Assembly (NCBI GenBank): GCA_024402455.1
Contig: JAKSTS010000061.1
Span: 1-10,704, forward strand
Length of the DNA stretch: 10,704 nt
Direction of reading: 5' to 3'
From: Treponemataceae bacterium
GTDB taxonomy: Bacteria; Spirochaetota; Spirochaetia; Treponematales; Treponemataceae
A program made the translations under genes and the position numbers. Positions within the stretch are counted from its first letter, which is position 1; each line of letters begins with the position of its first letter. Below the pieces are notes generated by a model. It made no database searches and was not told the DNA's origin. It worked only from the letters and a program-made list of their open reading frames with translations. Shown piece after piece: positions 1-6,248 of this stretch.

Positions 1-147
1 GGATGACTAATAAGTTTTGTCATGCTGAATTTATTTCAGCATCTACGCTACATATAGTATGTTAGATTCCGGAGCAAGTCCGGAATGACATAGAATTCAA
101 TCTTTTTGGACGTCCCTTTTTTGTACAAGACTTAAAAAAAACAGTTT
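1..147. other. Intergenic tail with repeat, left edge
   Basis: This short stretch follows the 3' end of the minus-strand phosphatase gene and has no plausible gene. It carries the two-hairpin repeat described at 17-90. The first bases (GGATGAC, 1-7) resemble the right arm of the repeat's second hairpin, so a further repeat copy may lie just off the left edge; this is an inference from seven bases. Positions 111-140 hold poly-T and poly-A runs around the palindromes GGACGTCC and TTGTACAA, but no convincing stem followed by a U tract. Confidence 0.6.
17..90. repeat. Two-hairpin intergenic repeat, copy 1
   Basis: The first hairpin has arms ATGCTGAA (22-29) and TTCAGCAT (35-42) around a 5-nt TTTAT loop. 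The second has arms ATTCCGGA (66-73) and TCCGGAAT (79-86) around GCAAG. Between them is an imperfect pairing of CATA and TATG. Bases 17-44 are identical to 3502-3529. Neither hairpin is followed by a run of T on either strand, so it is not a classical intrinsic terminator. As it sits past the 3' end of the minus-strand operon it could still act as an RNA-stabilising or REP-like element. The function is inferred; the symmetry and the duplication are seen directly. Confidence 0.85.
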
Positions 148-804
148 TTATGGCTGTGCTTTTTTCAGAATGACTGGCAGTTCATAGACGTCTTTTACGC
201 CGCTTACAAGAATTGCGCCCATACCCATAGAAAGCGGAACAGCCAGATCGATATCGTATCTGTCGCCAACCGAAAGACATTTTTCAAAAGGAACATCTAA
301 AGACTTTGCAGCACATTCATACGGCGCTTTGTGCGGTTTTGACACGCAGCAAGTGTCCAGTGCAACGATGCAGCTGAAAAAATCTGAAACACCAAGCACG
401 TCGAGTGTTTTTTTTGCCGGTTTTAGCGGATTGTTTGTTACTGCTGCAATCTTGAAATTTTCTGACAGTATTTTCATTGTTTCTACAAGTTTCTGGTCAT
501 ATTCAAGATAATCTGCAGGGTTGATGAGCGTTTCGCGCCATTTTATGCTTTCTTCTATTGGAACACCGAATGCAACAAGTGTGTTGCCAAAACTTGTTTT
601 GGCGCCGTTGTGTGTCTGTGCCCATTCCTGTCTGTATGCATCAATTTTTGCTTTTGCTTTGTCGTACGGCCAGCCTTTTTGTTCTGCAAAATATCTTAGC
701 TGCACGTCAACCTGTTCGTGTGCATAAAACGAATTTGTGTAAAGTGTTGAATCGATGTCAAAAAGAATTGCTTTTATTGACGGCGGAATGTGATAGACTT
801 TCAT
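148..804 (-). CDS. HAD-superfamily hydrolase (phosphatase)
   Basis: The 218-aa soluble protein shows the four HAD motifs in order. Motif I is DIDST (Asp16 nucleophile, Asp18), motif II is TNN (Thr123), motif III is the SKPHK lysine (Lys156), and motif IV is GDRYDID (Asp181, Asp184 or Asp186). The helical stretch between motifs I and II fits a C1-type cap, so it belongs to the subfamily I haloacid-dehalogenase-like phosphatases. That group includes pyrimidine 5'-nucleotidases, phosphoglycolate phosphatases and sugar-phosphatases. The start is ATG at 804-802. An AAGG sits 7 nt upstream and overlaps the TAA stop of the sugar kinase gene, leaving a 9-nt gap, so it is the last gene of the three-gene unit. 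Beside a PRPP synthetase and a sugar kinase, a nucleotide or sugar-phosphate substrate is plausible but unproven. Confidence 0.88.
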   Translation of the reverse strand: MKVYHIPPSIKAILFDIDSTLYTNSFYAHEQVDVQLRYFAEQKGWPYDKAKAKIDAYRQEWAQTHNGAKTSFGNTLVAFGVPIEESIKWRETLINPADYLEYDQKLVETMKILSENFKIAAVTNNPLKPAKKTLDVLGVSDFFSCIVALDTCCVSKPHKAPYECAAKSLDVPFEKCLSVGDRYDIDLAVPLSMGMGAILVSGVKDVYELPVILKKAQP

Positions 805-813
805 TTTAAAACC

Positions 814-2010
814 TTAAAAATGTGTCTGCGGTTCAAAAATCTTTGCAGGTTTTACAAGTGCTTCTGCACCTTCTTCGATTGAAGAGAAAATGCCCATGCC
901 GGCAAAAGCTGTAATTGCATCTCCCATAAGTTCGGCGTCAAGCAGTCTTGTCGTTTCAAGTTTTATGCCAAGAACATCTGCTTTAAATTGATTCCACGGG
1001 TTGTTATGTGTCTGACCGCCTGTAATGCGCATTGAATCAATTGAAAGACCAGTTGCTTTTTCAAGCAGCTTTATGCCGGTTTTTAGTTCTTCTGCAATTT
1101 CATAAATCAATTTGAAACCTTCGGATGTCTGGTCTTTCAGCAGTGCTTCAACAGTTTCTGACGGCGATATATTTTTATATGCAGAGTTTTTCTTGAATTT
1201 TGCAAACCTTGCGCCAGAATCCGGCAGAAGAAAAGATGCATTCCATAAATCGCTTATAATGGAAGGAAGAAAGCGGATTCTGCTGTCTGTTACTGTCTTT
1301 TTAACGCAGAAGTTTAAGCCTTCGCTTGAACCGGCTCTGTCGCAAAGACGCCCTTCTTTTAATGTTGCCGTTCCAATTAATGCTGCAACAAAATCTGGTG
1401 AACCGCAGTAAACTTTTGTCTTATGCGAAAGTTCAAGAAACTCTGCAATTTTGTCTGTAATGTTTCCTGCACAAAAAGCTGGTTTTACAAATGGAGGAAG
1501 TTTCTCTTTTGAAATTCCGCATTTTTCAAGCTGTGTTTCGTTCCAGTATGCAGCTTCAAATCTTGCTTCCGGCAGGATTGTTACGGCTGTTCCTGTAAGT
1601 TTATAGATTAAATATTCAGGCCCCGAAAAAACATATTGCGAAGCTTCCCATTGTTTTGGAAAATGTTCTTTATAATAGATAAGACGCGGCAGGAAGAGGC
1701 TTCTGCCTGAAATTCTGCTGTATTCTTCGTTTTCTTCTGGCGTTCCGTTCGGACTGTTCCACAAATGAATGAAACTGTCTGAAACAATGGTCGGTCCGTT
1801 GCCCGAAATGCAGATTGAATTTATTGAAGTTTCTTGAGAAATGGTGCGCATCTGGTCGAGTGCATTTTTTAATGCGCTCAACCAGCAGTCTGGCACGGAC
1901 ATGCCGTCAAAACGAATTCGTGCAAATGCAAGAACTTCTCCGTCCGGGCTAATCAATGCACCTTTAAGCGAAGAAGTTCCAATGTCAGCACAGAAAACAG
2001 ATTCTTTCAC
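814..2010 (-). CDS. FGGY-family carbohydrate kinase
   Basis: This 398-aa protein of the sugar-kinase/actin fold would phosphorylate a sugar or polyol with ATP. The N-terminal phosphate-binding strand-turn is DIGTSSLKGAL (9-19). GSPDFVAALIGTA (203-215) carries the likely catalytic base Asp206. RAGSSEG (225-231) fits the second phosphate loop, and GGQTHNNPWNQFKADVLG (331-348) is the FGGY C-terminal adenosine-site signature. Family members are usually about 480-520 aa, so this is a short version, with the loss mainly in the middle; both domains are present. The start is GTG at 2010-2008, one base after the TAG stop of the PRPP synthetase gene and without a clear Shine-Dalgarno, so translation is probably coupled. 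Xylulokinase-like enzymes are the nearest textbook relatives, but I cannot name the substrate. Confidence 0.85.
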   Translation of the reverse strand: MKESVFCADIGTSSLKGALISPDGEVLAFARIRFDGMSVPDCWLSALKNALDQMRTISQETSINSICISGNGPTIVSDSFIHLWNSPNGTPEENEEYSRISGRSLFLPRLIYYKEHFPKQWEASQYVFSGPEYLIYKLTGTAVTILPEARFEAAYWNETQLEKCGISKEKLPPFVKPAFCAGNITDKIAEFLELSHKTKVYCGSPDFVAALIGTATLKEGRLCDRAGSSEGLNFCVKKTVTDSRIRFLPSIISDLWNASFLLPDSGARFAKFKKNSAYKNISPSETVEALLKDQTSEGFKLIYEIAEELKTGIKLLEKATGLSIDSMRITGGQTHNNPWNQFKADVLGIKLETTRLLDAELMGDAITAFAGMGIFSSIEEGAEALVKPAKIFEPQTHF

Positions 2011-2011
2011 A

Positions 2012-3250
2012 CTATTCAGTTTTTACAAGCTTGTCGATGATTGTGCGGTTATCAAGCAGGTCGCTCAAAGACTGGTTGTGGTGCACACGAGAAATTACAT
2101 TTGCAAAAAGACCTGTAACGTTTGTGTTTATATACCACTCACATTTGAGCAGTTCTTCGTGATAAACTGCATTTGTGCCGATTATGCGGTAAAAGTAGCC
2201 TTTTTTATAAGCTTCGTTAAACTGTTCAATTGCGTTTCCTGTAAAGAATGGAAGGCTGATTGCAGCAATAACCTGTTTTGCGCCCTGTTCTTTTAAGAAT
2301 TCCATTGCTTTAAGCAGTGTGCCGCCTGTGCCGAGCATGTCGTCTGCCATAAAAACAGTCTTGCCGTGTACATCGCCCAAAAGTTTTACGGCCTTAATGT
2401 TTGTGTCGTGTGCGTTTTGGGTAACAATTGAATAATCTCTTTCTTTATAGATGAGCGCAAGCGGTTTTTTTAGACCGGTTGCATAAAATTTGTTGCGGTC
2501 AACAGCGCCTGTGTCTGGCGAAACAACTACAAAATCATCTTCTTTTGAAGAAAGGTCAATGATTTTTGAAAGTTCGCGGATAATCTGATAGCTTGCATGA
2601 AGGTTTTCAATGTTTGCTTTATTGAATGAATTCTCGATTTCGCGGGAATGAATGTCTAATGTGATGATTCTTGAAACGCCGAGGTTTTCGTAAATGTGTC
2701 CCAAAAGGCTTGCTGTAAGACCTTCGCGGCCCTTCTTTTTGTGCTGTCGGCTGTATGGATAAACAGGCACAACAAGCGAAATGTTTGCAGCCCCTGCCTG
2801 ACGCACTGCATCAATTGTAACGAGCAGCGACATTACGTGGTCGTTTACAGAAAGACGGACTTTGTTCTTTCCGCCGTTTAATGAAATTTCCTGATGGTTT
2901 TCAACATCCTGAAAAATATAAATGTCTTTTCCGCGGATGCATTCTTTAATTTCAGTTTTGAATTCACCGTTCATAAAGTAGGTGAACTGTGTATCGATTT
3001 TGAATTCAGGCAGGCGGTATTTGTCTACAGAACCTTTGATGCATGCTTCTGATGCATGAACATCGCCTAGAAAATTAATGTTCTGCTGAAGCTTTTCTTT
3101 ATCGAGCTCGTAGCGCTTTGAAAGTGCTTCGCTTTTCAGCTGAAACCGGTGTTTGTAAATATGCTTTAAGTGCATAATTACTTCGTCTGCAAACGCTTCG
3201 CCACCCGGACAGGCAACGACTCCGAGATTGGTCGGTAAAGAATAAGTCAT
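2012..3250 (-). CDS. prs: Ribose-phosphate pyrophosphokinase (PRPP synthetase)
   Basis: It converts ribose 5-phosphate and ATP to PRPP, the precursor of purines, pyrimidines, NAD, histidine and tryptophan. Visible family marks are FMNGEF (92-97, matching FSDGE), the ATP-site loop VVPVYPYSRQHKK (160-172), TLDIH (197-201), SPDTGAVDR (244-252), catalytic-flap Lys269 and Arg271 (YKERD), and the PRPP-binding loop ADDMLGTGGTL (302-312). In that loop the usual DDMIDTGGT aspartate is Gly307. At 412 aa it is about 100 residues longer than the standard enzyme (about 315), with extra sequence before the NGE motif (roughly 35-85) and in the 115-135 region. The start is ATG at 3250-3248, with GAAGGA 7 nt upstream. 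It is first of the minus-strand trio and must be driven from the 3251-3856 region. Confidence 0.92.
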   Translation of the reverse strand: MTYSLPTNLGVVACPGGEAFADEVIMHLKHIYKHRFQLKSEALSKRYELDKEKLQQNINFLGDVHASEACIKGSVDKYRLPEFKIDTQFTYFMNGEFKTEIKECIRGKDIYIFQDVENHQEISLNGGKNKVRLSVNDHVMSLLVTIDAVRQAGAANISLVVPVYPYSRQHKKKGREGLTASLLGHIYENLGVSRIITLDIHSREIENSFNKANIENLHASYQIIRELSKIIDLSSKEDDFVVVSPDTGAVDRNKFYATGLKKPLALIYKERDYSIVTQNAHDTNIKAVKLLGDVHGKTVFMADDMLGTGGTLLKAMEFLKEQGAKQVIAAISLPFFTGNAIEQFNEAYKKGYFYRIIGTNAVYHEELLKCEWYINTNVTGLFANVISRVHHNQSLSDLLDNRTIIDKLVKTE

Positions 3251-3462
3251 AATGTCATCCTTCTTTGACAGCTGAAGCTACGCCTCTATAGAAAACCTCT
3301 GAAAATCTGATGTCTTAGAGATTTAAATCCTTATAGAACATAAACTTCGCAACAATTAAACATATAAAGCAGCAGCCCGATTTTTTTTCTAAAGGTCCAC
3401 TGATTTAATACAAAGAACTGTATTTATATGTACCACTTTTGCCCTCAATTCGTCAATATTCG

Positions 3463-3495
3463 TGTTGCGAAATTGCATCGTGTAATTTCGTAACA
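3463..3495. repeat. 12-bp inverted repeat, possible operator
   Basis: TGTTGCGAAATT (3463-3474) is mirrored by AATTTCGTAACA (3484-3495) with one G-T mismatch (a wobble in RNA) and a 9-nt spacer. The core TTCGCAAC also occurs at 3346-3353, about 20 bases upstream of a weak -10-like sequence on the minus strand. A repeated, symmetric motif between two divergent promoters fits a regulator-binding site, but it may equally be a transcript hairpin. No regulator gene is next to it. Confidence 0.45.
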
Positions 3496-3501
3496 GACAT
3501 C

Positions 3502-3563
3502 TTGTCATGCTGAATTTATTTCAGCATCTGTCTCATTCAGGGATCCCGAATCGAGTTCGGGAT
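3502..3563. repeat. Two-hairpin intergenic repeat, copy 2
   Basis: Bases 3502-3529 match 17-44 without a mismatch, including hairpin arms ATGCTGAA (3507-3514) and TTCAGCAT (3520-3527). The second hairpin, ATCCCGAA (3543-3550) and TTCGGGAT (3556-3563), keeps the 8-bp stem and 5-nt loop of copy 1. Its sequence differs at two positions per arm, and each change is matched on the other arm. The spacer between hairpins is shorter (15 nt against 23). This copy sits in a divergent promoter region rather than past gene ends, so the element does not depend on one transcript context. Confidence 0.85.
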
Positions 3564-3636
3564 GCCGCTCCCTGCTTGCGCCGATAGCGGCAGATTTTGT
3601 TTTCGCAAAATCTCACCGCTATCAGCTGTGCTGATA
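3563..3636 (+). promoter_or_regulatory. Overlapping, mutually exclusive hairpins
   Basis: Stem A pairs TGCCGCT (3563-3569) with AGCGGCA (3586-3592). Stem B pairs GATAGCGG (3583-3590) with CCGCTATC (3616-3623), enclosing a further 8-bp stem AGATTTTG (3592-3599) and CAAAATCT (3606-3613) with a TTTTCG loop. Stem C pairs TATCAGC (3620-3626) with GCTGATA (3630-3636). A and B share bases, as do B and C, while A and C can coexist. This has the logic of an RNA switch. However, it lies upstream of the best promoter for the operon, so it may instead be a structured mobile repeat joined to the copy at 3502-3563. Confidence 0.4.
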
Positions 3637-3751
3637 ACCTTTCGCCGAACCAGACTAAAGTATGTGATTAAACTTCTGCGAAAACCCTGGGTAGGGGTTT
3701 GTCCTTTCCCTTATTTCAAGTGTCAAAAAAAATCCTTCAAAGTGTTAAAAA

Positions 3752-3769
3752 TCTTTAAAATCTTTAAAA
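3752..3769 (+). repeat. AT-rich 9-bp tandem, possible UP element
   Basis: TCTTTAAAA occurs twice in direct tandem (3752-3760, 3761-3769) inside an almost pure A/T tract. It ends 13 bases before the -35 element at 3783, which is about where an A/T-rich UP element bound by the RNA polymerase alpha subunit would lie. The role is inferred from position and composition only. Confidence 0.35.
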
Positions 3770-3782
3770 TTTTCAGCACATT

Positions 3783-3812
3783 TTGAATTCTCGTGATAGA
3801 ATATCTTATATA
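3783..3812 (+). promoter_or_regulatory. Sigma-70-like promoter of the chemosensory operon
   Basis: A -35 TTGAAT (3783-3788) is followed after 17 nt by TTATAT (3806-3811), or after 18 nt by TATATA (3807-3812). It gives a leader of about 40 nt before the receptor start. An AT-rich tract lies just upstream. No flagellar sigma-28 pattern with correct spacing was found, which suggests housekeeping-type expression rather than the late flagellar regulon. Confidence 0.55.
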
Positions 3813-3856
3813 TTGTTATTAGAAAATTCTTTTGAAGTGGAGTACATGGAGGTTTT

Positions 3857-5683
3857 ATGCCAAAAGAAGATATTTCGGAAAATAAAAAAAACATGGGTGC
3901 TGTAAATAAAGCCAGATTAATAATTTTTGGAACAACGGTTGCCCTTATTGTTATTGTTTCAATTATTTATGGAACTGTTGCAAAACAGTTTTTCTTAAAA
4001 TCTGCTGCTGAAACACTTGATTTGTTCTGCAAACAGACACAGCGCATTTTTATGAGCGACCTGCAGTCTGAAGTTAAATTATCTTTGCAAATGGCAAAAT
4101 CTGTTGCCACTTTAAATTTCTGCAAAAATCCTGATGACCCTGAAGCAAAGGCTTTGATGGATGAAGAAATGAAATCGTATGCAAGTTCTCTTCTTTCTGG
4201 TTCAACATTTTATATGAGCTACAGTAACATGCACTTTTGGTCAACAGACGGAACAAATTACATTGTAGATTCAAAACTTCCAGAGAATTACTGGGCAAAT
4301 CTTGTTTTAAATTTAAAGGAATCTGAAAAATATAATTTTAACATCAATTATAACCCGGAACTCAAAAGCATAAACCTTTGGGTCAATGTGCCTGTAAGAG
4401 ATGCTGCAACCAGAAAAGTCATCGGTCTTGTCGGCACAGGAATTCCACTTTCTGTCTTTACAAAATCTATTTATGAAGGCAAGAATCCGCTGATTGGCCT
4501 TTATATTTTCAATGATGAAAGAGAGATTGTTGGTGCCGAAGACGTGAGCCTTATTGAAAATAAAACGCTCATTCAGGATGTTCTAAAGCCGCAGATAAAT
4601 GAATTTGTTACAAAAGTGCTTGACAGCAAGCAGAGAAAGCCTGTTGAAAAATATTCAACTTCAGATTCGCTTTATTATATGGCACATGTTGAAGATCTCG
4701 GCTGGAATATCTTTGCCTATAAAGAAGGCAATAACAAGCTTTTGTATACTGGCATTGGTGTTGTAATTTATTTTATTGTCATTATTGCGTTTATTCTGGT
4801 TGGCGCCTGTATTTATGTTGCAGTAATCAAATATTTCAAAATGCGCGAAAACGAACAGCAGCTTGGTTCCAGCATGTTTGAAGCTACACAGAATCTTGTT
4901 GTGTCTGCACGTGAAACTGCTGCAACTTCTCAAGACCAGAGCGCCGCAGTAAAAGAGATTGTTGCAACAATGGAAGATTCCAATAACCTTTCAGAAAATA
5001 TTGCTTCAAAAATCAATGACGTTGCAGATGTTGCCAAAAAAACGTCAGCTGATGTTGAAATCGGCGGCAAAACTTTGATTGACAACGTTAATAAGCTGAA
5101 CGAAATTTTTGAAGCAAATACACAGACTATAAACGGCATTAAGGCTTTGAGCGAAAAAATCGATAACATCTGGGATATTGTTACGCTTATCAACAGTGTT
5201 GCAGACCAGGCCAAAATCATTGCTTTTAATGCAGAGCTTGAAGCAGCCAGTGCAGGCGAGGCGGGAAAAAATTTCCATATCGTTGCGTCAGAAATCCGCC
5301 GCCTTGCAGATGGCATTATTGACGGAACAAAAGAAATAAAAGAGCGCATTACAGAAATTCAGCATTCTTCTGACGTTTTGATTCTTGCAAGTGAAAGCGG
5401 AACAGAAAAAATTAATGAAGGATGCGAAAGGGCGCATGAACTCGAAGCAAACTTTGAAAGTATCAGGGCTGCAGCTGAAATTACTTCAGATTCAGCTAGT
5501 GAAATTACGAATATCATCCAGCAGCAGACAGCTGCTTCTGGACAGATTCTTGTAACATTAAAACAGATTGCTGCTGGTGTTGAAAATTTTACATCTGCAA
5601 CTGAAAGTGTTTCTTCTTCAGCAGAGCAGCTTAAAGAAATTGCAAATAAGCTTAATGAACAGGTGGCAGAAGCTAATGAATGA
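3857..5683 (+). CDS. Methyl-accepting chemotaxis protein, HAMP-less
   Basis: This 608-aa membrane receptor senses a ligand and controls CheA through CheW. A short cytoplasmic N-terminus is followed by TM1 (about 21-42), an extracytoplasmic sensor of about 250 residues (43-294) with Cache-like features (WSTDGTNY at 128-135, IGLVGTGIPL at 189-198), TM2 (about 296-325), then directly a long helical signalling hairpin. I see no HAMP domain. The tip region (449-470) reads VADQAKIIAFNAELEAASAG. Compared with the usual QTNLLALNAAIEAARAGE it keeps Gln451, Asn458, Glu462 and Glu468 but has Ser465 where the trimer-contact arginine (Arg388 of E. coli Tsr) belongs, and Glu460 where alanine is usual. There is no C-terminal NWETF-like CheR tether. 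The start ATG has GGAGG 4 nt upstream. The ligand is unknown. Confidence 0.93.
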   Translation: MPKEDISENKKNMGAVNKARLIIFGTTVALIVIVSIIYGTVAKQFFLKSAAETLDLFCKQTQRIFMSDLQSEVKLSLQMAKSVATLNFCKNPDDPEAKALMDEEMKSYASSLLSGSTFYMSYSNMHFWSTDGTNYIVDSKLPENYWANLVLNLKESEKYNFNINYNPELKSINLWVNVPVRDAATRKVIGLVGTGIPLSVFTKSIYEGKNPLIGLYIFNDEREIVGAEDVSLIENKTLIQDVLKPQINEFVTKVLDSKQRKPVEKYSTSDSLYYMAHVEDLGWNIFAYKEGNNKLLYTGIGVVIYFIVIIAFILVGACIYVAVIKYFKMRENEQQLGSSMFEATQNLVVSARETAATSQDQSAAVKEIVATMEDSNNLSENIASKINDVADVAKKTSADVEIGGKTLIDNVNKLNEIFEANTQTINGIKALSEKIDNIWDIVTLINSVADQAKIIAFNAELEAASAGEAGKNFHIVASEIRRLADGIIDGTKEIKERITEIQHSSDVLILASESGTEKINEGCERAHELEANFESIRAAAEITSDSASEITNIIQQQTAASGQILVTLKQIAAGVENFTSATESVSSSAEQLKEIANKLNEQVAEANE

Positions 5684-6248
5684 ACAGATTATTCAAGAAA
5701 TGAACAAAAACACAAATGAGCAGGTTGATGTTGTCGCAGAAGAAACGGTCATGTGGCTCATTTTCTCGATGGGATCGGAACGTTTTGCAATTGCTTCAAA
5801 TGAAGTAGGTGAAATTATTCGCGATGTTGCCGTTTATCATCTGCCGTTTCTGCCGTCGTATGTTGATGGTGTTATAAACAGACGTGGAGATCCATGCACT
5901 GTTATAAATCCTTTGCAGCTTCTCGACAGACCTGTTATAGATACAAAAGATGAACAGGACGAAACTGAAAATACAGTAACTGCTTTTGCAGGAGGAAAAA
6001 AGACTCCGCAGAAAGATGCTGTTTCACTTTTTCTTGTTCTTAACAGAGAAGATGATCAGCTTTGTCTGCGCATAACAGATATTCTGTTTTTTCATGAATC
6101 AAGAAAAACAGATGTTCATATGCTGTCTTCTGAAAATTCTGAAAATAGTTTTTACAGTGGTACTGTAGAATATAACCACACCGAAATTCCGGTGATAAAT
6201 GCTGCAGCTTTCGAGCTGCGTTTAAGGAATGACCTTGGAAGCGCCTAG
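5676..6248 (+). CDS. cheW: CheW-type coupling protein
   Basis: It links the receptor tip to the CheA P5 domain. The 190-aa protein has the CheW core: VMWLIFSMGSERFAIASNEV (25-44) as first strands, LPFLPSYVDGVINRRGDPC (56-74) carrying the GVINxRG motif, TVINPLQLL (75-83), and a second barrel with the usual return strands LRITDILFF (131-139). An acidic, low-complexity insertion (about 88-115, DTKDEQDETEN then AGGKKTPQK) makes it longer than the usual roughly 150-170 aa. I chose ATG at 5676: it overlaps the receptor stop by 8 nt, and an AGGTGG lies 9 nt upstream. The frame is open further left to 5568, but that stretch lies inside the receptor gene and looks unlike CheW. ATG at 5700 is a possible alternative. 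It is the canonical coupling protein of the operon. Confidence 0.9.
   Translation: MNEQIIQEMNKNTNEQVDVVAEETVMWLIFSMGSERFAIASNEVGEIIRDVAVYHLPFLPSYVDGVINRRGDPCTVINPLQLLDRPVIDTKDEQDETENTVTAFAGGKKTPQKDAVSLFLVLNREDDQLCLRITDILFFHESRKTDVHMLSSENSENSFYSGTVEYNHTEIPVINAAAFELRLRNDLGSA
6224..6237 (+). promoter_or_regulatory. Ribosome site that favours a TTG start
   Basis: AAGGA (6224-6228) directly abuts the ATG at 6229, leaving no spacer for that start. The in-frame TTG at 6235 has a normal 6-nt spacer. A stop codon at 6223-6225 in this frame excludes any earlier start. The second CheW-like protein may therefore begin at TTG, two residues shorter. Confidence 0.5.

Larger units (their letters stand above)
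3251..3856. other. 606-bp divergent intergenic region
   Basis: This lies between the minus-strand PRPP operon and the plus-strand chemosensory operon and so holds both promoters. I found a good plus-strand promoter (3783-3811) but no clean -35/-10 pair for the minus strand; weak -10-like sequences there are TATAAG (3334-3329) and TATAGA (3290-3285). It also contains a palindrome at 3463-3495, a repeat copy at 3502-3563, overlapping hairpins at 3563-3636, a small stem AAACCC/GGGTTT (3682-3687 with 3695-3700) and an AT-rich tandem at 3752-3769. No convincing protein-coding gene is present. Confidence 0.8.

Noticed and set aside
131..160. Intrinsic terminator for the minus-strand operon (ACAG/CTGT then T8)
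   Set aside because: The stem is only 4 bp with a 9-nt loop, and flanking bases do not extend it; it is too weak to call despite the T run.
1..3600. CRISPR array or insertion sequence suggested by the repeated hairpins
   Set aside because: Only two copies exist, about 3.5 kb apart, without regular spacers, cas genes, a transposase or target-site duplications.
3562..3786. Plus-strand open frame of 74 codons in the intergenic region
   Set aside because: It starts inside repeat copy 2, runs through the hairpin cluster and ends in a Lys/Ile/Phe-rich translation of the AT tandem. It has no ribosome site, and its composition is that of non-coding DNA.
3765..3798. Possible sigma-28 flagellar promoter (TAAAATTT and TCGTGATA)
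   Set aside because: The halves are 18 nt apart, whereas sigma-28 needs about 11, and the -10 half matches GCCGATAA poorly.
4930..5349. Long antisense open frames under the receptor, CheB and CheA genes
   Set aside because: They mirror strongly conserved coding sequence, have no ribosome sites and no recognisable motifs, so they are shadows of codon usage.
5568..5675. Longer N-terminus for CheW
   Set aside because: These codons lie inside the end of the receptor gene in another frame and give a Leu-rich sequence unlike CheW. ATG at 5676 has a better ribosome site and the typical overlap.
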